Shown here: positions 9,408 to 17,822 of the stretch, piece after piece
Layout of the letters: each line of letters begins with the position of its first letter
How positions within the stretch are numbered: position 1 is the first letter of the stretch
Source: Paenibacillus_G elgii_A
GTDB lineage: Bacteria > Bacillota > Bacilli > Paenibacillales > NBRC-103111
Direction: 5' to 3'
Assembly: GCA_042219835.1 (NCBI GenBank)
Contig: JBHJMN010000007.1
Span: forward strand, 62,001 to 126,000
Length of the DNA: 64,000 nucleotides
The notes under the pieces: model-generated
Database searches by the model: none
Told to the model about the DNA's origin: nothing
Seen by the model: the letters and a program-made list of their open reading frames with translations, nothing else
Program-made: the position numbers and the translations under genes

Positions 9408-10313
9408 ATGCAACAGGTCATAACGGAATTGCTGAACGGGTCCTGCGGCGAGTTGCGGCTGAACGAACCGCTTGCCCCTTACACCACGTGGAAAATCGGA
9501 GGTCCGGCCGACATTCTGCTCATTCCTCGTACACGATCGCAGCTTATCGATGCGGTAAAGCTGCTGAACCGGCACCAGACTCCATGGACGGCGTTGGGGC
9601 GGGGCTCCAACATGCTTGTAACCGACAAAGGGATACGGGGCGTGGTCATTAAGCTTGGGGATGCTCTGGAGACCGTAAGGTTCGAAGGGGAACTCGTCTA
9701 TGCCGGCGGAGCCTACTCGTTCATTAAGCTGTCGGTGATGGCGGGCAAGGAAGGATTGACCGGCCTGGAGTTCGCGGGGGGCATTCCGGGAACCGTGGGA
9801 GGCGCCGTCTACATGAACGCCGGAGCGCACGGGTCTGATGTGTCACGCATCTTATTGCGGGCTGAAGTACTGCTCCCGACAGGGGAGTTGGTGACGCTGA
9901 ACAATGAGGATTTAGCTTATGCCTACCGACATTCGATTCTGCAGACGAAGCCGGGGATTGTGACTGAGGCGGTATTCCAGCTGCGGTATGGGGACCGCAA
10001 GGAGATCGCCGCTACACTCGCGTCGTACAAAGACCGGAGGCTGCGGACGCAGCCGCTGCAGCTTGCTTGCGCCGGAAGCGTCTTTCGCAATCCTCAAGGA
10101 CACTTCGCCGCCAAGCTGATCGAGGAAGCCGGACTTAAAGGCCTTCGGGTCGGCGGAGCCGAAGTATCGCCGCTGCACGCCAACTTTATTGTTAACACCG
10201 GGCAGGCGACGGCCCACGACGTGCTCACCCTGATCGAACAAGTCAAGACCGCCGTGAATGAGAAGTTCGGCGTCTGCCTTGTAACCGAAATATTGGTGGT
10301 AGGTGAGCGGTAA
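9408..10313 (+). CDS. murB: UDP-N-acetylenolpyruvoylglucosamine reductase
   Basis: FAD- and NADPH-dependent reductase that converts UDP-GlcNAc-enolpyruvate to UDP-MurNAc in the cytoplasm. The 301-residue protein has the family start YTTWKIGGPAD, the FAD-binding stretch GLEFAGGIPGTVGGAVYMNAG, the catalytic-serine region CAGSVFRNP, and a C-terminal conserved segment SPLHANFIVN. It resembles the shorter type IIb MurB of Bacilli. The ATG at 9408 was chosen because an excellent AAGGAGG lies 8 nt upstream; an in-frame ATG at 9282 would add 42 unrelated residues. murA follows 15 bases after the stop. Confidence 0.96.
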   Translation: MQQVITELLNGSCGELRLNEPLAPYTTWKIGGPADILLIPRTRSQLIDAVKLLNRHQTPWTALGRGSNMLVTDKGIRGVVIKLGDALETVRFEGELVYAGGAYSFIKLSVMAGKEGLTGLEFAGGIPGTVGGAVYMNAGAHGSDVSRILLRAEVLLPTGELVTLNNEDLAYAYRHSILQTKPGIVTEAVFQLRYGDRKEIAATLASYKDRRLRTQPLQLACAGSVFRNPQGHFAAKLIEEAGLKGLRVGGAEVSPLHANFIVNTGQATAHDVLTLIEQVKTAVNEKFGVCLVTEILVVGER

Positions 10314-10328
10314 ATCGGAGGTGGGACT

Positions 10329-11597
10329 TTGGAAAAGTTGGTTATCGAAGGCGGGAAACCTCTCTCGGGAGCCATCAGAATTCACGGTGCGAAAAACGCC
10401 GCTTTACCCATTCTTGCAGCCAGCATCATGGCGGAAGGAACATTCACGATTGAGAACGTGCCTAATTTGTCGGACATTCATGTGATGCTCGGCATTTTGC
10501 GGGCGCTGGGATGCAGGGCGGAGTTGGTCGGGGATAACGTCATCGTGAGTACGAACGCCGTTCATCAGTTTCATATTCCCGAAAGCCTGATGAACCAAAT
10601 GCGATCCTCCATTTTTTTGATGGGCCCGCTGCTTTCCCGTCTCGGACGTGTGGAGCTGTATCAACCGGGCGGCTGCGCGATCGGCGAGCGAAAAATCGAT
10701 CTGCACTTGCAAGGGCTGGCAGCTCTGGGAGCGCATATTGAGGAAAACGGCAGCCAGATCGTGTGTACGGCCAATGAGCTGCAGGGTGCGGAAATCGTGC
10801 TCGATTATCCGAGCGTGGGCGCGACCGAAAACATCATGATGGCTGCCGCAATGGCCCGGGGGATGACAACGATCACCAATGCGGCCCGAGAGCCTGAGAT
10901 TCAAGATTTACAAAACTTTTTGAACGCCATGGGCGCTCGTATTATTGGAGCCGGTACGGATACGATCACCATCGAAGGCGTATCGGAACTAACCCCCTGT
11001 ACTTACCGGATCATTCCCGATCGCATCGTAGCCGGCACGCTGATGATTGCCGCTGCGGCTACAAGAGGAAACGTGACGCTGGAGAAGGTTTGTCCGGCTC
11101 ATCTGACCTCCGCCATTCATGTGCTCAAGCGGGCAGGTGTTCAAATCGCAATTAACGGTGATATAATGAACGTGTGCGCTCTCGGCCGACCGAAATCGGT
11201 GGAGAGGATCGTGACCTCGCCTTATCCATCGTTCCCCACGGACCTGCAATCTCAAATCATGGTACTGCTCAGCCTTGCCGACGGGGTAAGCATCGTGAAG
11301 GAAACCGTATTTGAAGGACGATTCAAGCATGTAGACGAACTATCGCGCATGGGAGCGGATATCCGGGTAGATTTGAATTCAGCCTATATCCGGGGAGTGC
11401 CCAGACTGTATGGCGCCACCGTGGAAGCGACCGACCTTCGCGCCGGCGCTGCGCTCGTCATCGCCGGATTGACGGCTCAGGGATCAACCGTCATCGAACA
11501 AATCCATCACATCGACCGGGGATACGACCGGATTGAACTGATGCTCGCGTCCCTTGGGGCGGGTATTCATCGTACGACGCCGGTGCCTACGGAGTAG
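10329..11597 (+). CDS. murA: UDP-N-acetylglucosamine 1-carboxyvinyltransferase
   Basis: First committed enzyme of peptidoglycan synthesis; it transfers enolpyruvate from PEP to UDP-GlcNAc and is the fosfomycin target. The 422 residues match the family length. Visible features are GAKNAALP near the N-terminus (catalytic Lys-Asn pair) and the loop PGGCAIGERKIDLH with the catalytic cysteine, which predicts a fosfomycin-sensitive enzyme. The TTG start lies behind a GGAGGTGGG site. Firmicutes often have two murA paralogs; this copy sits in the division cluster between murB and divIB, a place where B. subtilis has no murA. Confidence 0.96.
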   Translation: MEKLVIEGGKPLSGAIRIHGAKNAALPILAASIMAEGTFTIENVPNLSDIHVMLGILRALGCRAELVGDNVIVSTNAVHQFHIPESLMNQMRSSIFLMGPLLSRLGRVELYQPGGCAIGERKIDLHLQGLAALGAHIEENGSQIVCTANELQGAEIVLDYPSVGATENIMMAAAMARGMTTITNAAREPEIQDLQNFLNAMGARIIGAGTDTITIEGVSELTPCTYRIIPDRIVAGTLMIAAAATRGNVTLEKVCPAHLTSAIHVLKRAGVQIAINGDIMNVCALGRPKSVERIVTSPYPSFPTDLQSQIMVLLSLADGVSIVKETVFEGRFKHVDELSRMGADIRVDLNSAYIRGVPRLYGATVEATDLRAGAALVIAGLTAQGSTVIEQIHHIDRGYDRIELMLASLGAGIHRTTPVPTE

Positions 11598-11632
11598 CAC
11601 TTTATACATCCATATGACCACAGCCGCTGGAA

Positions 11633-11660
11633 TATCCCTTTTTCCTTGGGAGAAGGGATA
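11633..11660 (+). other. Stem-loop in the murA-divIB spacer
   Basis: TATCCCTT (11633-11640) and AAGGGATA (11653-11660) can pair over a 12-base loop. No clear T-tract follows, so its role is unknown. Nothing else could be supported in the 251-bp spacer 11598-11848. Confidence 0.35.
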
Positions 11661-11848
11661 CCCTGCGGTTTACATATTCCGTGTTGGGGTAGCGTGATCG
11701 TGCAGGCGATGCCGGCAAATGCGGGTGAGGACGACCGTTCCGGCCTAGCCTGCGGACGGCTCCCGTCTGTCCGGGACAAGCTGCCCGTCGCAAAATGCGT
11801 ACAGAGCCTGCCATGCGGGCTTTGTTGCGTTCAGAAGAGGAGGCACCT

Positions 11849-12781
11849 ATGGAAGACAGACTCCCATTGATCAAGAAACCGAATCCGAAAAGCCGGAGCA
11901 GCAAGAAGCTGCTGGTGTTTTTATTTATCTTTTTTATTACGCTTCTGCTGATTCTCTTCTTCCAATCGTCGCTCAGCAAAATAACGGAGATTGAGATTCA
12001 AGGGCAGCAGCTCGTATCTAAGGAAGAAATTGCCCAAGCGGCCGCCGTCAAAGCGGGAGACCACTTTTTTTCCGTTTCATCCTCCAAAGTCGAATCGCAG
12101 GTCATAGCGCTAAAGATGGTCGAATCGGTCGAGGTGTCCAAAAAGTTCCCGGGGCGCCTGATCATTCAGGTGCACGAGTACCCGAAAGTGGCCTACCAAG
12201 TTGGAGAAAACGGCCAGATCGAGGCGCTGCTCGCCGACGCCAGCATCGTGCCCGTAACAGTACAGGGCGTCGCACTGGATAAGCCAATCTTGACGGGATG
12301 GTCTAAGGACGATCCGCTCAAGATCAAGCTGTGCCTGACCATGTCCAAGCTGCCGGCCGCTTACTTCTCCGACGTGTCCGAGATAAAGCCTTCACCGACA
12401 CTTTCTTATCCCGATAAAATCAAGATGTACACCCGATCCCATTATGAAGTAGAGACGGCGATTGAGTATTTGCCCGAAAAGATGAAATATTTGGATTCTT
12501 TAATTGCCAGCCTGCAAAGTAGTAAAATAACGGGGGGCGTGATTACGATGCTCGAAGCAGATACGCATGCTCCTTTTGACAAGGATTCGGGCAAAACGAA
12601 CGCCAAGGATGCAAAAGGCACCGCGGACGGAAAAGACAGTAAAGACAACAAGGACAACAAGGACAACAAGGACAACAAGGACGGTAAAACCCCTGCTTCC
12701 AAAGAGACGGACAAGCGCGAAACCGCATCATCCTCCGCTGACGAAAAGAAGCGGGAAAGTCAGGAATCGGCCCGTAACTAA
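11849..12781 (+). CDS. divIB: Cell-division protein DivIB/FtsQ
   Basis: Bitopic division protein of the FtsQ/DivIB family that joins FtsL and DivIC at the septum and supports late divisome assembly. The 310-residue protein has a short basic cytoplasmic tail and one membrane segment at about residues 22-43. A POTRA domain follows (about 47-115, starting ITEIEIQGQQLVS), then a beta domain. The last 60 residues are an Asp/Lys/Asn-rich, low-complexity tail encoded in part by four exact 9-bp repeats. The ATG at 11849 lies behind GAGGAGG; an upstream ATG at 11795 lacks a good site. It follows murA and precedes ftsA, as division genes commonly do. Confidence 0.9.
   Translation: MEDRLPLIKKPNPKSRSSKKLLVFLFIFFITLLLILFFQSSLSKITEIEIQGQQLVSKEEIAQAAAVKAGDHFFSVSSSKVESQVIALKMVESVEVSKKFPGRLIIQVHEYPKVAYQVGENGQIEALLADASIVPVTVQGVALDKPILTGWSKDDPLKIKLCLTMSKLPAAYFSDVSEIKPSPTLSYPDKIKMYTRSHYEVETAIEYLPEKMKYLDSLIASLQSSKITGGVITMLEADTHAPFDKDSGKTNAKDAKGTADGKDSKDNKDNKDNKDNKDGKTPASKETDKRETASSSADEKKRESQESARN
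12644..12679 (+). repeat. Four tandem 9-bp repeats inside divIB
   Basis: The unit GACAACAAG is repeated exactly four times and encodes a DNK tripeptide repeat in the exposed C-terminal tail of DivIB. Such arrays can change copy number by replication slippage without breaking frame. Confidence 0.9.
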
Positions 12782-12829
12782 GCAAAATACGCTACTCTAC
12801 CTGCTAGAATAGTGCTAGAATTGAAATTA

Positions 12830-12838
12830 TGGTATAAT
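12830..12838 (+). promoter_or_regulatory. Extended -10 promoter candidate for ftsAZ
   Basis: TGG-TATAAT forms an extended -10 element (TGnTATAAT) about 125 bp before ftsA, with no convincing -35 hexamer. The 182-bp divIB-ftsA gap is the only sizeable spacer before ftsA, so an own promoter for ftsAZ here is plausible. Confidence 0.5.
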
Positions 12839-12963
12839 TTAAGTCTGGCCGTGAAAAAAAATGAACTAAAAAAGAGGGAATTGCCGAGCCGTGTGGAATA
12901 TCTACAGGAGGTTTTGCTGACCAAGGCTCATTATCGAAATTATGTTACAGGAGGTGCCACGGG

Positions 12964-14211
12964 TTGAGCAGCAATGACATCATTGTTAGTTTGGACATCG
13001 GTACATCCAAAGTTCGTGCTATTATTGGAGAAGTCGTTAACGGCGCCATTAATATAATTGGAGTTGGATCTGCCGACTCGCAGGGAATTCGCAAAGGAGC
13101 GATCGTGGATATCGATCAAACGGTCCAGTCGATCCGGAGCGCAGTGGATCATGCTGAACGAATGGTCGGAGTGCAAATATCGGAAGTGTACGTTGGAATT
13201 TCCGGCAATCATATTGCGCTGCAATCGAGTCACGGGGTCGTTGCGGTATCGAACGAAGACCGCGAAATCGGCGACGATGACATCGAACGGGTCATTCAGG
13301 CTGCGAAAGTGATACCATTGGCTCCCGAACGCGAGATTATCGGCGTTGTGCCGAACCAATACGTAGTGGACGGAACGGATCAGATTCACGATCCCCGGAG
13401 CATGATCGGAGTTAGGCTTGAAGTCGAAGCAACCATCGTTACCGGTACGAAAACGGCGATACATAATTTGCTCCGCGTTGTGGAGAAATCCGGACTCAAG
13501 GTAGCCGGACTTATCCTGATGTCGCTGGCCGCAGGCCATCTGGCCTTGTCGAAGGATGAAAAGGCCGTCGGGACCGTACTGGTCGATATCGGGGCCGGCG
13601 CTACGACGATCGCCATTTTTAACGAGAATAATCTGGTTGCTACATCGACGCTTCCGATCGGAGGCGAGTTCATTACGAACGATATCGCTTACGGCTTGCG
13701 GACGCAAGCGGACATCGCCGATAAGATCAAGCTGAAATTCGGGTGCGCCATCGTAGAACATGCAGACCCGGATCAAGTGTTCAAGGTTAACCGGATCGGC
13801 AGCAATGTGGACAAGGAGTTTTCCCAAGTCGATCTGGCAAACATCATCGAACCCCGGGTACAAGAAATATTTCACCTGATCCGCTTGGAAGTTCAGCGGC
13901 TTGGCTTTACCGATCTGCCTGGCGGTTATGTGCTCTCCGGCGGGACGGCTTCGCTGCCCGGCGTGTTGAACGTCGCCCAAGTGGAACTGGCGTCTTCCGT
14001 TCGTATTGCCGTTCCCGAGTTCATCGGCGTGCGCGACCCTGCTTTCACGAGCGGCGTAGGGATTATCCAGTACGCCTCCAAATATTTGCGACACGCCAAA
14101 CAAGGCTCCGGCGTCAAGAAGCTGGTCACGACGAAAAAAGCGTCTTCCGGTCAAGAGCAAAAGCCCTCGGCCATGGAACGTTTCAAAAATTGGTTAAGCG
14201 AATTTATTTAA
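12964..14211 (+). CDS. ftsA: Cell-division actin-like ATPase FtsA
   Basis: Actin-like protein that anchors FtsZ filaments to the membrane. The 415-residue protein has the phosphate-1 loop region VSLDIGTSKVRAIIGE at the N-terminus, the inserted 1C/SHS2 subdomain, the VDIGAGATTIAIF phosphate-2 motif, and LSGGTASLPG in the adenosine region. It ends with the amphipathic helix MERFKNWLSEFI, the expected membrane-targeting sequence. The TTG start lies behind a strong AGGAGGTG. ftsZ begins 49 bp after its stop. Confidence 0.97.
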   Translation: MSSNDIIVSLDIGTSKVRAIIGEVVNGAINIIGVGSADSQGIRKGAIVDIDQTVQSIRSAVDHAERMVGVQISEVYVGISGNHIALQSSHGVVAVSNEDREIGDDDIERVIQAAKVIPLAPEREIIGVVPNQYVVDGTDQIHDPRSMIGVRLEVEATIVTGTKTAIHNLLRVVEKSGLKVAGLILMSLAAGHLALSKDEKAVGTVLVDIGAGATTIAIFNENNLVATSTLPIGGEFITNDIAYGLRTQADIADKIKLKFGCAIVEHADPDQVFKVNRIGSNVDKEFSQVDLANIIEPRVQEIFHLIRLEVQRLGFTDLPGGYVLSGGTASLPGVLNVAQVELASSVRIAVPEFIGVRDPAFTSGVGIIQYASKYLRHAKQGSGVKKLVTTKKASSGQEQKPSAMERFKNWLSEFI

Positions 14212-14260
14212 ACTCGGGTAGCTTGTACGACGAAAGCCTAATGAGGGGGAAGACGCTAGT

Positions 14261-15397
14261 ATGTTTGAATTTGATATGGATATGGAAGGGTTTGCCAAAA
14301 TAAAAGTAATTGGCTGCGGCGGCGGCGGAAGCAACGCTGTTAACCGGATGATTGACACCGGCGTGAAAGGGGTCGAATTTATAACGGTCAACACCGATGC
14401 GCAGGCTCTGCACCTCGCCAAATCGGAGATGAAGCTGCAAATCGGGGACAAACTAACGCGTGGACTCGGAGCAGGCGCAAATCCCGAGGTCGGGAAGAAG
14501 GCAGCCGAGGAGTCGCGCGAGCTAATCGCCAACGCGCTTAAAGGCTCCGACCTCGTCTTCGTTACCGCAGGTATGGGCGGGGGCACAGGAACAGGCGCTG
14601 CGCCTGTTATTGCCGAAATCGCCAAAGAGTGCGGCGCGCTGACCGTAGGCGTCGTAACGCGTCCATTCCGTTTTGAAGGAATGAAGCGCGCTCGGCAAGC
14701 GGAGCAGGGGATTGCCGCTCTCAAAGAAAAAGTCGATACGCTTATTATTATTCCGAACGACCGTTTGCTTGAGATCGTTGACAAGAAGACGCCGATGCTG
14801 GAAGCATTCCTTGCAGCGGACAATGTTTTGCGTCAAGGGGTTCAAGGGGTTTCCGACTTGATCGCCGTTCCCGGCTTGATCAACTTGGACTTTGCCGACG
14901 TCAAAACGATCATGACCGAGCGCGGCTCGGCTTTGATGGGAATCGGCTATGCTTCGGGTGAAAACCGTGCAGCGGAAGCGGCCAAGAAAGCGATTAGCTC
15001 TCCGCTGCTTGAAACGTCGATTGACGGCGCGCGCGGCGTGCTGCTGAACATCACGGGTGGCAACAACCTGTCGCTCTACGAAGTCAACGAAGCGGCTGAT
15101 ATCGTAGCCGATGCCGCCGACCCGGAAGTTAATATGATTTTCGGTGCGGTCATTGACGAAAGCTTAAAAGACGAGATTCGGGTGACCGTTATCGCCACCG
15201 GTTTTGAACATAGAGAACCATCGTCAGCTTCCAAAAAACCGGTAACGACGGGGACAACCACGTCCTCCAGCCCATCGCAGGAGCCTGCGGACAACCGTCT
15301 TGGCAACCTCCGTCCGTTCGGAAGCCAATCGTCGAACGACCAGCTCGACATCCCGGCATTCCTTCGCAACCGTAATCGCAACGGCTTCGACAAGTAA
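14261..15397 (+). CDS. ftsZ: Cell-division tubulin-like GTPase FtsZ
   Basis: Tubulin homolog that forms the cytokinetic ring. The 378-residue protein shows GCGGGGSNAVNRM at the nucleotide site, the tubulin signature GGGTGTGAAP, and the catalytic T7 loop NLDFADVKTIM. A variable linker rich in Ser, Thr and Pro follows. The C-terminal conserved peptide DIPAFLRNR is the docking site for FtsA, SepF and other partners; both FtsA and SepF are encoded in this window. The start ATG has AGGGGGAAG upstream. A long structured non-coding region follows before spoIIGA. Confidence 0.98.
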   Translation: MFEFDMDMEGFAKIKVIGCGGGGSNAVNRMIDTGVKGVEFITVNTDAQALHLAKSEMKLQIGDKLTRGLGAGANPEVGKKAAEESRELIANALKGSDLVFVTAGMGGGTGTGAAPVIAEIAKECGALTVGVVTRPFRFEGMKRARQAEQGIAALKEKVDTLIIIPNDRLLEIVDKKTPMLEAFLAADNVLRQGVQGVSDLIAVPGLINLDFADVKTIMTERGSALMGIGYASGENRAAEAAKKAISSPLLETSIDGARGVLLNITGGNNLSLYEVNEAADIVADAADPEVNMIFGAVIDESLKDEIRVTVIATGFEHREPSSASKKPVTTGTTTSSSPSQEPADNRLGNLRPFGSQSSNDQLDIPAFLRNRNRNGFDK

Positions 15398-15452
15398 TGA
15401 ACTAATCTATATTGTTACTATATTGTTTAATGTACAGCCACCTCTTGAGACT

Positions 15453-15789
15453 GAGGAGGCTATTTTTTTCGCCTCCTCGCTTACCGAGAGTGGCAGTCCT
15501 CTTCCTACTCCTCGCTAGATCAGCTTGTGTGACGGAGAGCAGCGTATGTGCCGTAGCTTGTGCTTCCGAAGTAGTTTTCCTAACGGAAAACTCTGAGTTT
15601 ACGTGCCGCCTTTGAACTCGGGTTCTTACCGCAAGGTAAGTTGAATAGAACCCGAGTTCAACAGCGGCCAAAGGCACATACGACTGCTCGCAGCCACACG
15701 CCCCGCTGATCAACCTCCTTCATCCACTCAGCTCCACCACTCACTCCTCCCAACCCCCCTCCTCTCGACAAAAATAGTACCGCCTCCTC
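15453..15789. repeat. Nested multi-arm inverted-repeat structure between ftsZ and spoIIGA
   Basis: Three sets of arms are nested. The outer arms (15453-15467 and 15770-15789) share GAGGAGGC plus a T-run. The middle arms (15518-15552 and 15673-15711) share GATCAGC and CGTATGTGCC with small gaps. The inner arms (15612-15626 and 15647-15661) are a perfect 15-bp inverted repeat. Two smaller hairpins sit in the left half: GAGGAGGC/GCCTCCTC at 15453-15478 and AGTTTTCC/GGAAAACT at 15573-15592. The top strand is pyrimidine-rich near the right end. It may be a MITE-like relic, a structured RNA, or an elaborate ftsZ terminator. I recognise no transposase or named family. Confidence 0.7.
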
Positions 15790-15830
15790 GGCATGTTTAG
15801 ACAGACTTTGGAAAACGATTGGGATATACT
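15764..15830 (+). promoter_or_regulatory. Candidate spoIIG-type promoter with Spo0A box
   Basis: A -35-like TAGACA (15798-15803) and a -10 TATACT (15825-15830) are separated by 21 bp, longer than the usual 17. B. subtilis spoIIG is known for a sigma-A promoter with an over-long spacer activated by Spo0A~P. CTCGACA at 15764-15770 is a 6/7 match to the 0A box (TTCGACA orientation), upstream of the -35. spoIIGA starts 50 bp after the -10. Read by eye only. Confidence 0.45.
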
Positions 15831-15879
15831 TGTCTCATTCGCGGCAAGCAGGAGGCAAGCAGGGCGGGAGGTAACGAAG

Positions 15880-16779
15880 ATGGTCGTGTACATCGATGTC
15901 ATTTTCCTCATGAACGTGCTGATCGACGGCGCGCTGCTCTGGACGACGGCATGGTCGCGCAAGCTCCGTTACCGTCCGTGGCGGCTGGGGCTTTCCGCAG
16001 CCATCGGGGGCAGCTATGCGGTGATGTTGTTTTTTCCGCCGTTATCGTTTCTGTTTACGTTTGCCCTAAAATTTGCGCTTTCTCTGCTGATGCTGCTGAC
16101 CGCCTTCGGATTTGGGGGATTGCAGCATTTTTTGCGGAACCTTGGCGCATTTTATGTCATTAATTTTATGGCAGCCGGTGCCGTCTTCGGGTGCGCCTAC
16201 TTCTGGAAATCCTCCAGCGAAATTGTAAATGGCCTCTTGTTCAGCCACGATTTGGGGGTTACGCTGACGATGCTGGCCTTTTCTTTCCCATTGGCATTAT
16301 GGCTGTGTCGTCACGTCCTGCAAGCCTTGAGGCGCAAGCAGGAACTGACCTCGTTCTTGGCCAAGGTGGAGGTTCATATCGACGAATTTGCCTCCAGCTG
16401 CACCGGGCTTATTGATACGGGTAACCAACTGTACGATCCGCTGACGAAAACGCCGGTTATGGTCATGGAAGCGGCACAGTGGGGGGAGCGCATTCCCGAA
16501 GCTTGGCTGGCCAAAATCCGCCGGGCTGAAGTGGATCAACTCGTGACGTCGATCGGTACCGAACCCTTTATCTGGCAGGACCGCTTGCGCTTGGTGCCGT
16601 ATCGTGGGGTGAATCGGAATACGCAGTTTATGCTGGCGCTCAAGCCGGATCGGGTCGTTATTACGACGGGAAGCGAGCAGATTGAGGCAAACAAAGTGCT
16701 GATTGGACTGGACGGAGGCCGACTCAGCTCGGACAACGCTTATCAGGCCATCATTCATCCGTCGCTAGTCAACATGTAA
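15880..16779 (+). CDS. spoIIGA: Sigma-E processing aspartic peptidase SpoIIGA
   Basis: Membrane-bound aspartic protease that removes the pro-sequence of pro-sigma-E in the mother cell after a signal from SpoIIR. The 299-residue protein has about five N-terminal membrane segments (to about residue 148) and a cytoplasmic protease domain with the active-site motif DTGN at 179-182. The family enzyme is about 309 residues. The ATG at 15880 follows GGGAGGTAACGAAG and gives the expected VVYIDVIFLMN start; an earlier ATG at 15793 is rejected. sigE follows 148 bp later, as in the spoIIG operon. Confidence 0.95.
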   Translation: MVVYIDVIFLMNVLIDGALLWTTAWSRKLRYRPWRLGLSAAIGGSYAVMLFFPPLSFLFTFALKFALSLLMLLTAFGFGGLQHFLRNLGAFYVINFMAAGAVFGCAYFWKSSSEIVNGLLFSHDLGVTLTMLAFSFPLALWLCRHVLQALRRKQELTSFLAKVEVHIDEFASSCTGLIDTGNQLYDPLTKTPVMVMEAAQWGERIPEAWLAKIRRAEVDQLVTSIGTEPFIWQDRLRLVPYRGVNRNTQFMLALKPDRVVITTGSEQIEANKVLIGLDGGRLSSDNAYQAIIHPSLVNM

Positions 16780-16927
16780 CACGAGCGGTACCTGATAACC
16801 GCCGCCTGGCTTGCTGCAGCCCAAGGCCGTGCTTGTAAAGGAAGAACGAAGCTTGACCGTAACAAAGTTGTTTTCACGACGGGGATGTCCGGCTATTAAA
16901 ACGGTACGAATGGGAGGAAGCGTAAAC

Positions 16928-17650
16928 ATGATGGTCAAGTGGAAGCTGATGCTGCAAATTATGTATTTTCGCCTGCTGCTGGCGCTGGGGCTCAAATCGG
17001 ACGAAATCTACTACATCGGTGGAAGCGAAGCACTGCCGCCCCCGCTCACACGCGAAGAGGAAGAATATTTACTGGAAAAGCTTCCTTCAGGAGATGCGGC
17101 CATCCGTGGCATGCTGATCGAACGAAATCTGAGGCTCGTCGTTTACATCGCGCGTAAATTCGAGAACACAGGCATCAATATCGAAGACCTCGTATCGATC
17201 GGCGCGATCGGCTTGATCAAAGCGGTCAATACGTTCGATCCCGAGAAGAAAATTAAGCTCGCCACATACGCCTCACGATGCATCGAGAACGAAATTTTGA
17301 TGTATTTGCGGCGCAACAGCAAAATTCGGACCGAAGTTTCGTTCGACGAGCCGCTCAATATCGATTGGGACGGCAACGAGCTATTGCTTTCAGATGTGCT
17401 CGGAACGGAAAACGACACCATCTACCGCAATATCGAGGAGCAGGTCGACCGCAAGCTTCTCCATAAGGCGCTTGACAAGCTGTCGGAGCGCGAGCGGATC
17501 ATCATGGAGCTGCGTTTCGGCTTGCAGGACGGCGAAGAGAAGACGCAAAAGGACGTCGCGGACATGCTCGGCATCTCCCAGTCATATATTTCGCGGCTCG
17601 AAAAGCGCATCATCAAACGGCTCCGCAAAGAGTTCAACAAGATGGTGTAA
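16928..17650 (+). CDS. sigE: RNA polymerase sigma factor sigma-E (precursor)
   Basis: Mother-cell-specific early sporulation sigma factor, made as an inactive precursor. The 240-residue protein starts with a hydrophobic/basic pro-segment (about 27 residues) that SpoIIGA removes. Then come GGSEALPPPL, region 2 (ERNLRLVVYIARKFENTG, then LATYASRCIENEILMYLRR) and region 4 with QKDVADMLGISQSYISRLEKRI. Similarity to the B. subtilis sequence as I remember it is very high. The ATG at 16928 lies behind GGGAGGAAG; a second ATG immediately follows. Upstream in-frame starts at 16811 and beyond are rejected. Confidence 0.97.
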   Translation: MMVKWKLMLQIMYFRLLLALGLKSDEIYYIGGSEALPPPLTREEEEYLLEKLPSGDAAIRGMLIERNLRLVVYIARKFENTGINIEDLVSIGAIGLIKAVNTFDPEKKIKLATYASRCIENEILMYLRRNSKIRTEVSFDEPLNIDWDGNELLLSDVLGTENDTIYRNIEEQVDRKLLHKALDKLSERERIIMELRFGLQDGEEKTQKDVADMLGISQSYISRLEKRIIKRLRKEFNKMV

Positions 17651-17760
17651 ACTGGAAAATTTTTTTTTTCATCGGCGATGAAAGCGAAACCGTCCTTGAC
17701 GGAACTGGCTTTGAACGATTTCCGGGTGGCGATGCGGCGGGTAGAGAGCCCGGAGGAACC

Positions 17761-17788
17761 GCATAAAAAAGCATTCCGAGGAGATAAT
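17761..17788 (+). promoter_or_regulatory. Sigma-F-type promoter of sigG
   Basis: GCATA (17761-17765) and GGAGATAAT (17780-17788) are separated by 14 bp. They match the forespore sigma-F consensus GYATA ... GGNNANAHT at every specified base. The -10 lies 34 bp before the sigG start. In B. subtilis sigG is transcribed by sigma-F, so both motif and context agree. Confidence 0.75.
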
Positions 17789-17822
17789 TAACAGTAATGT
17801 TTCTCCTTGGGAGGTAATCACG

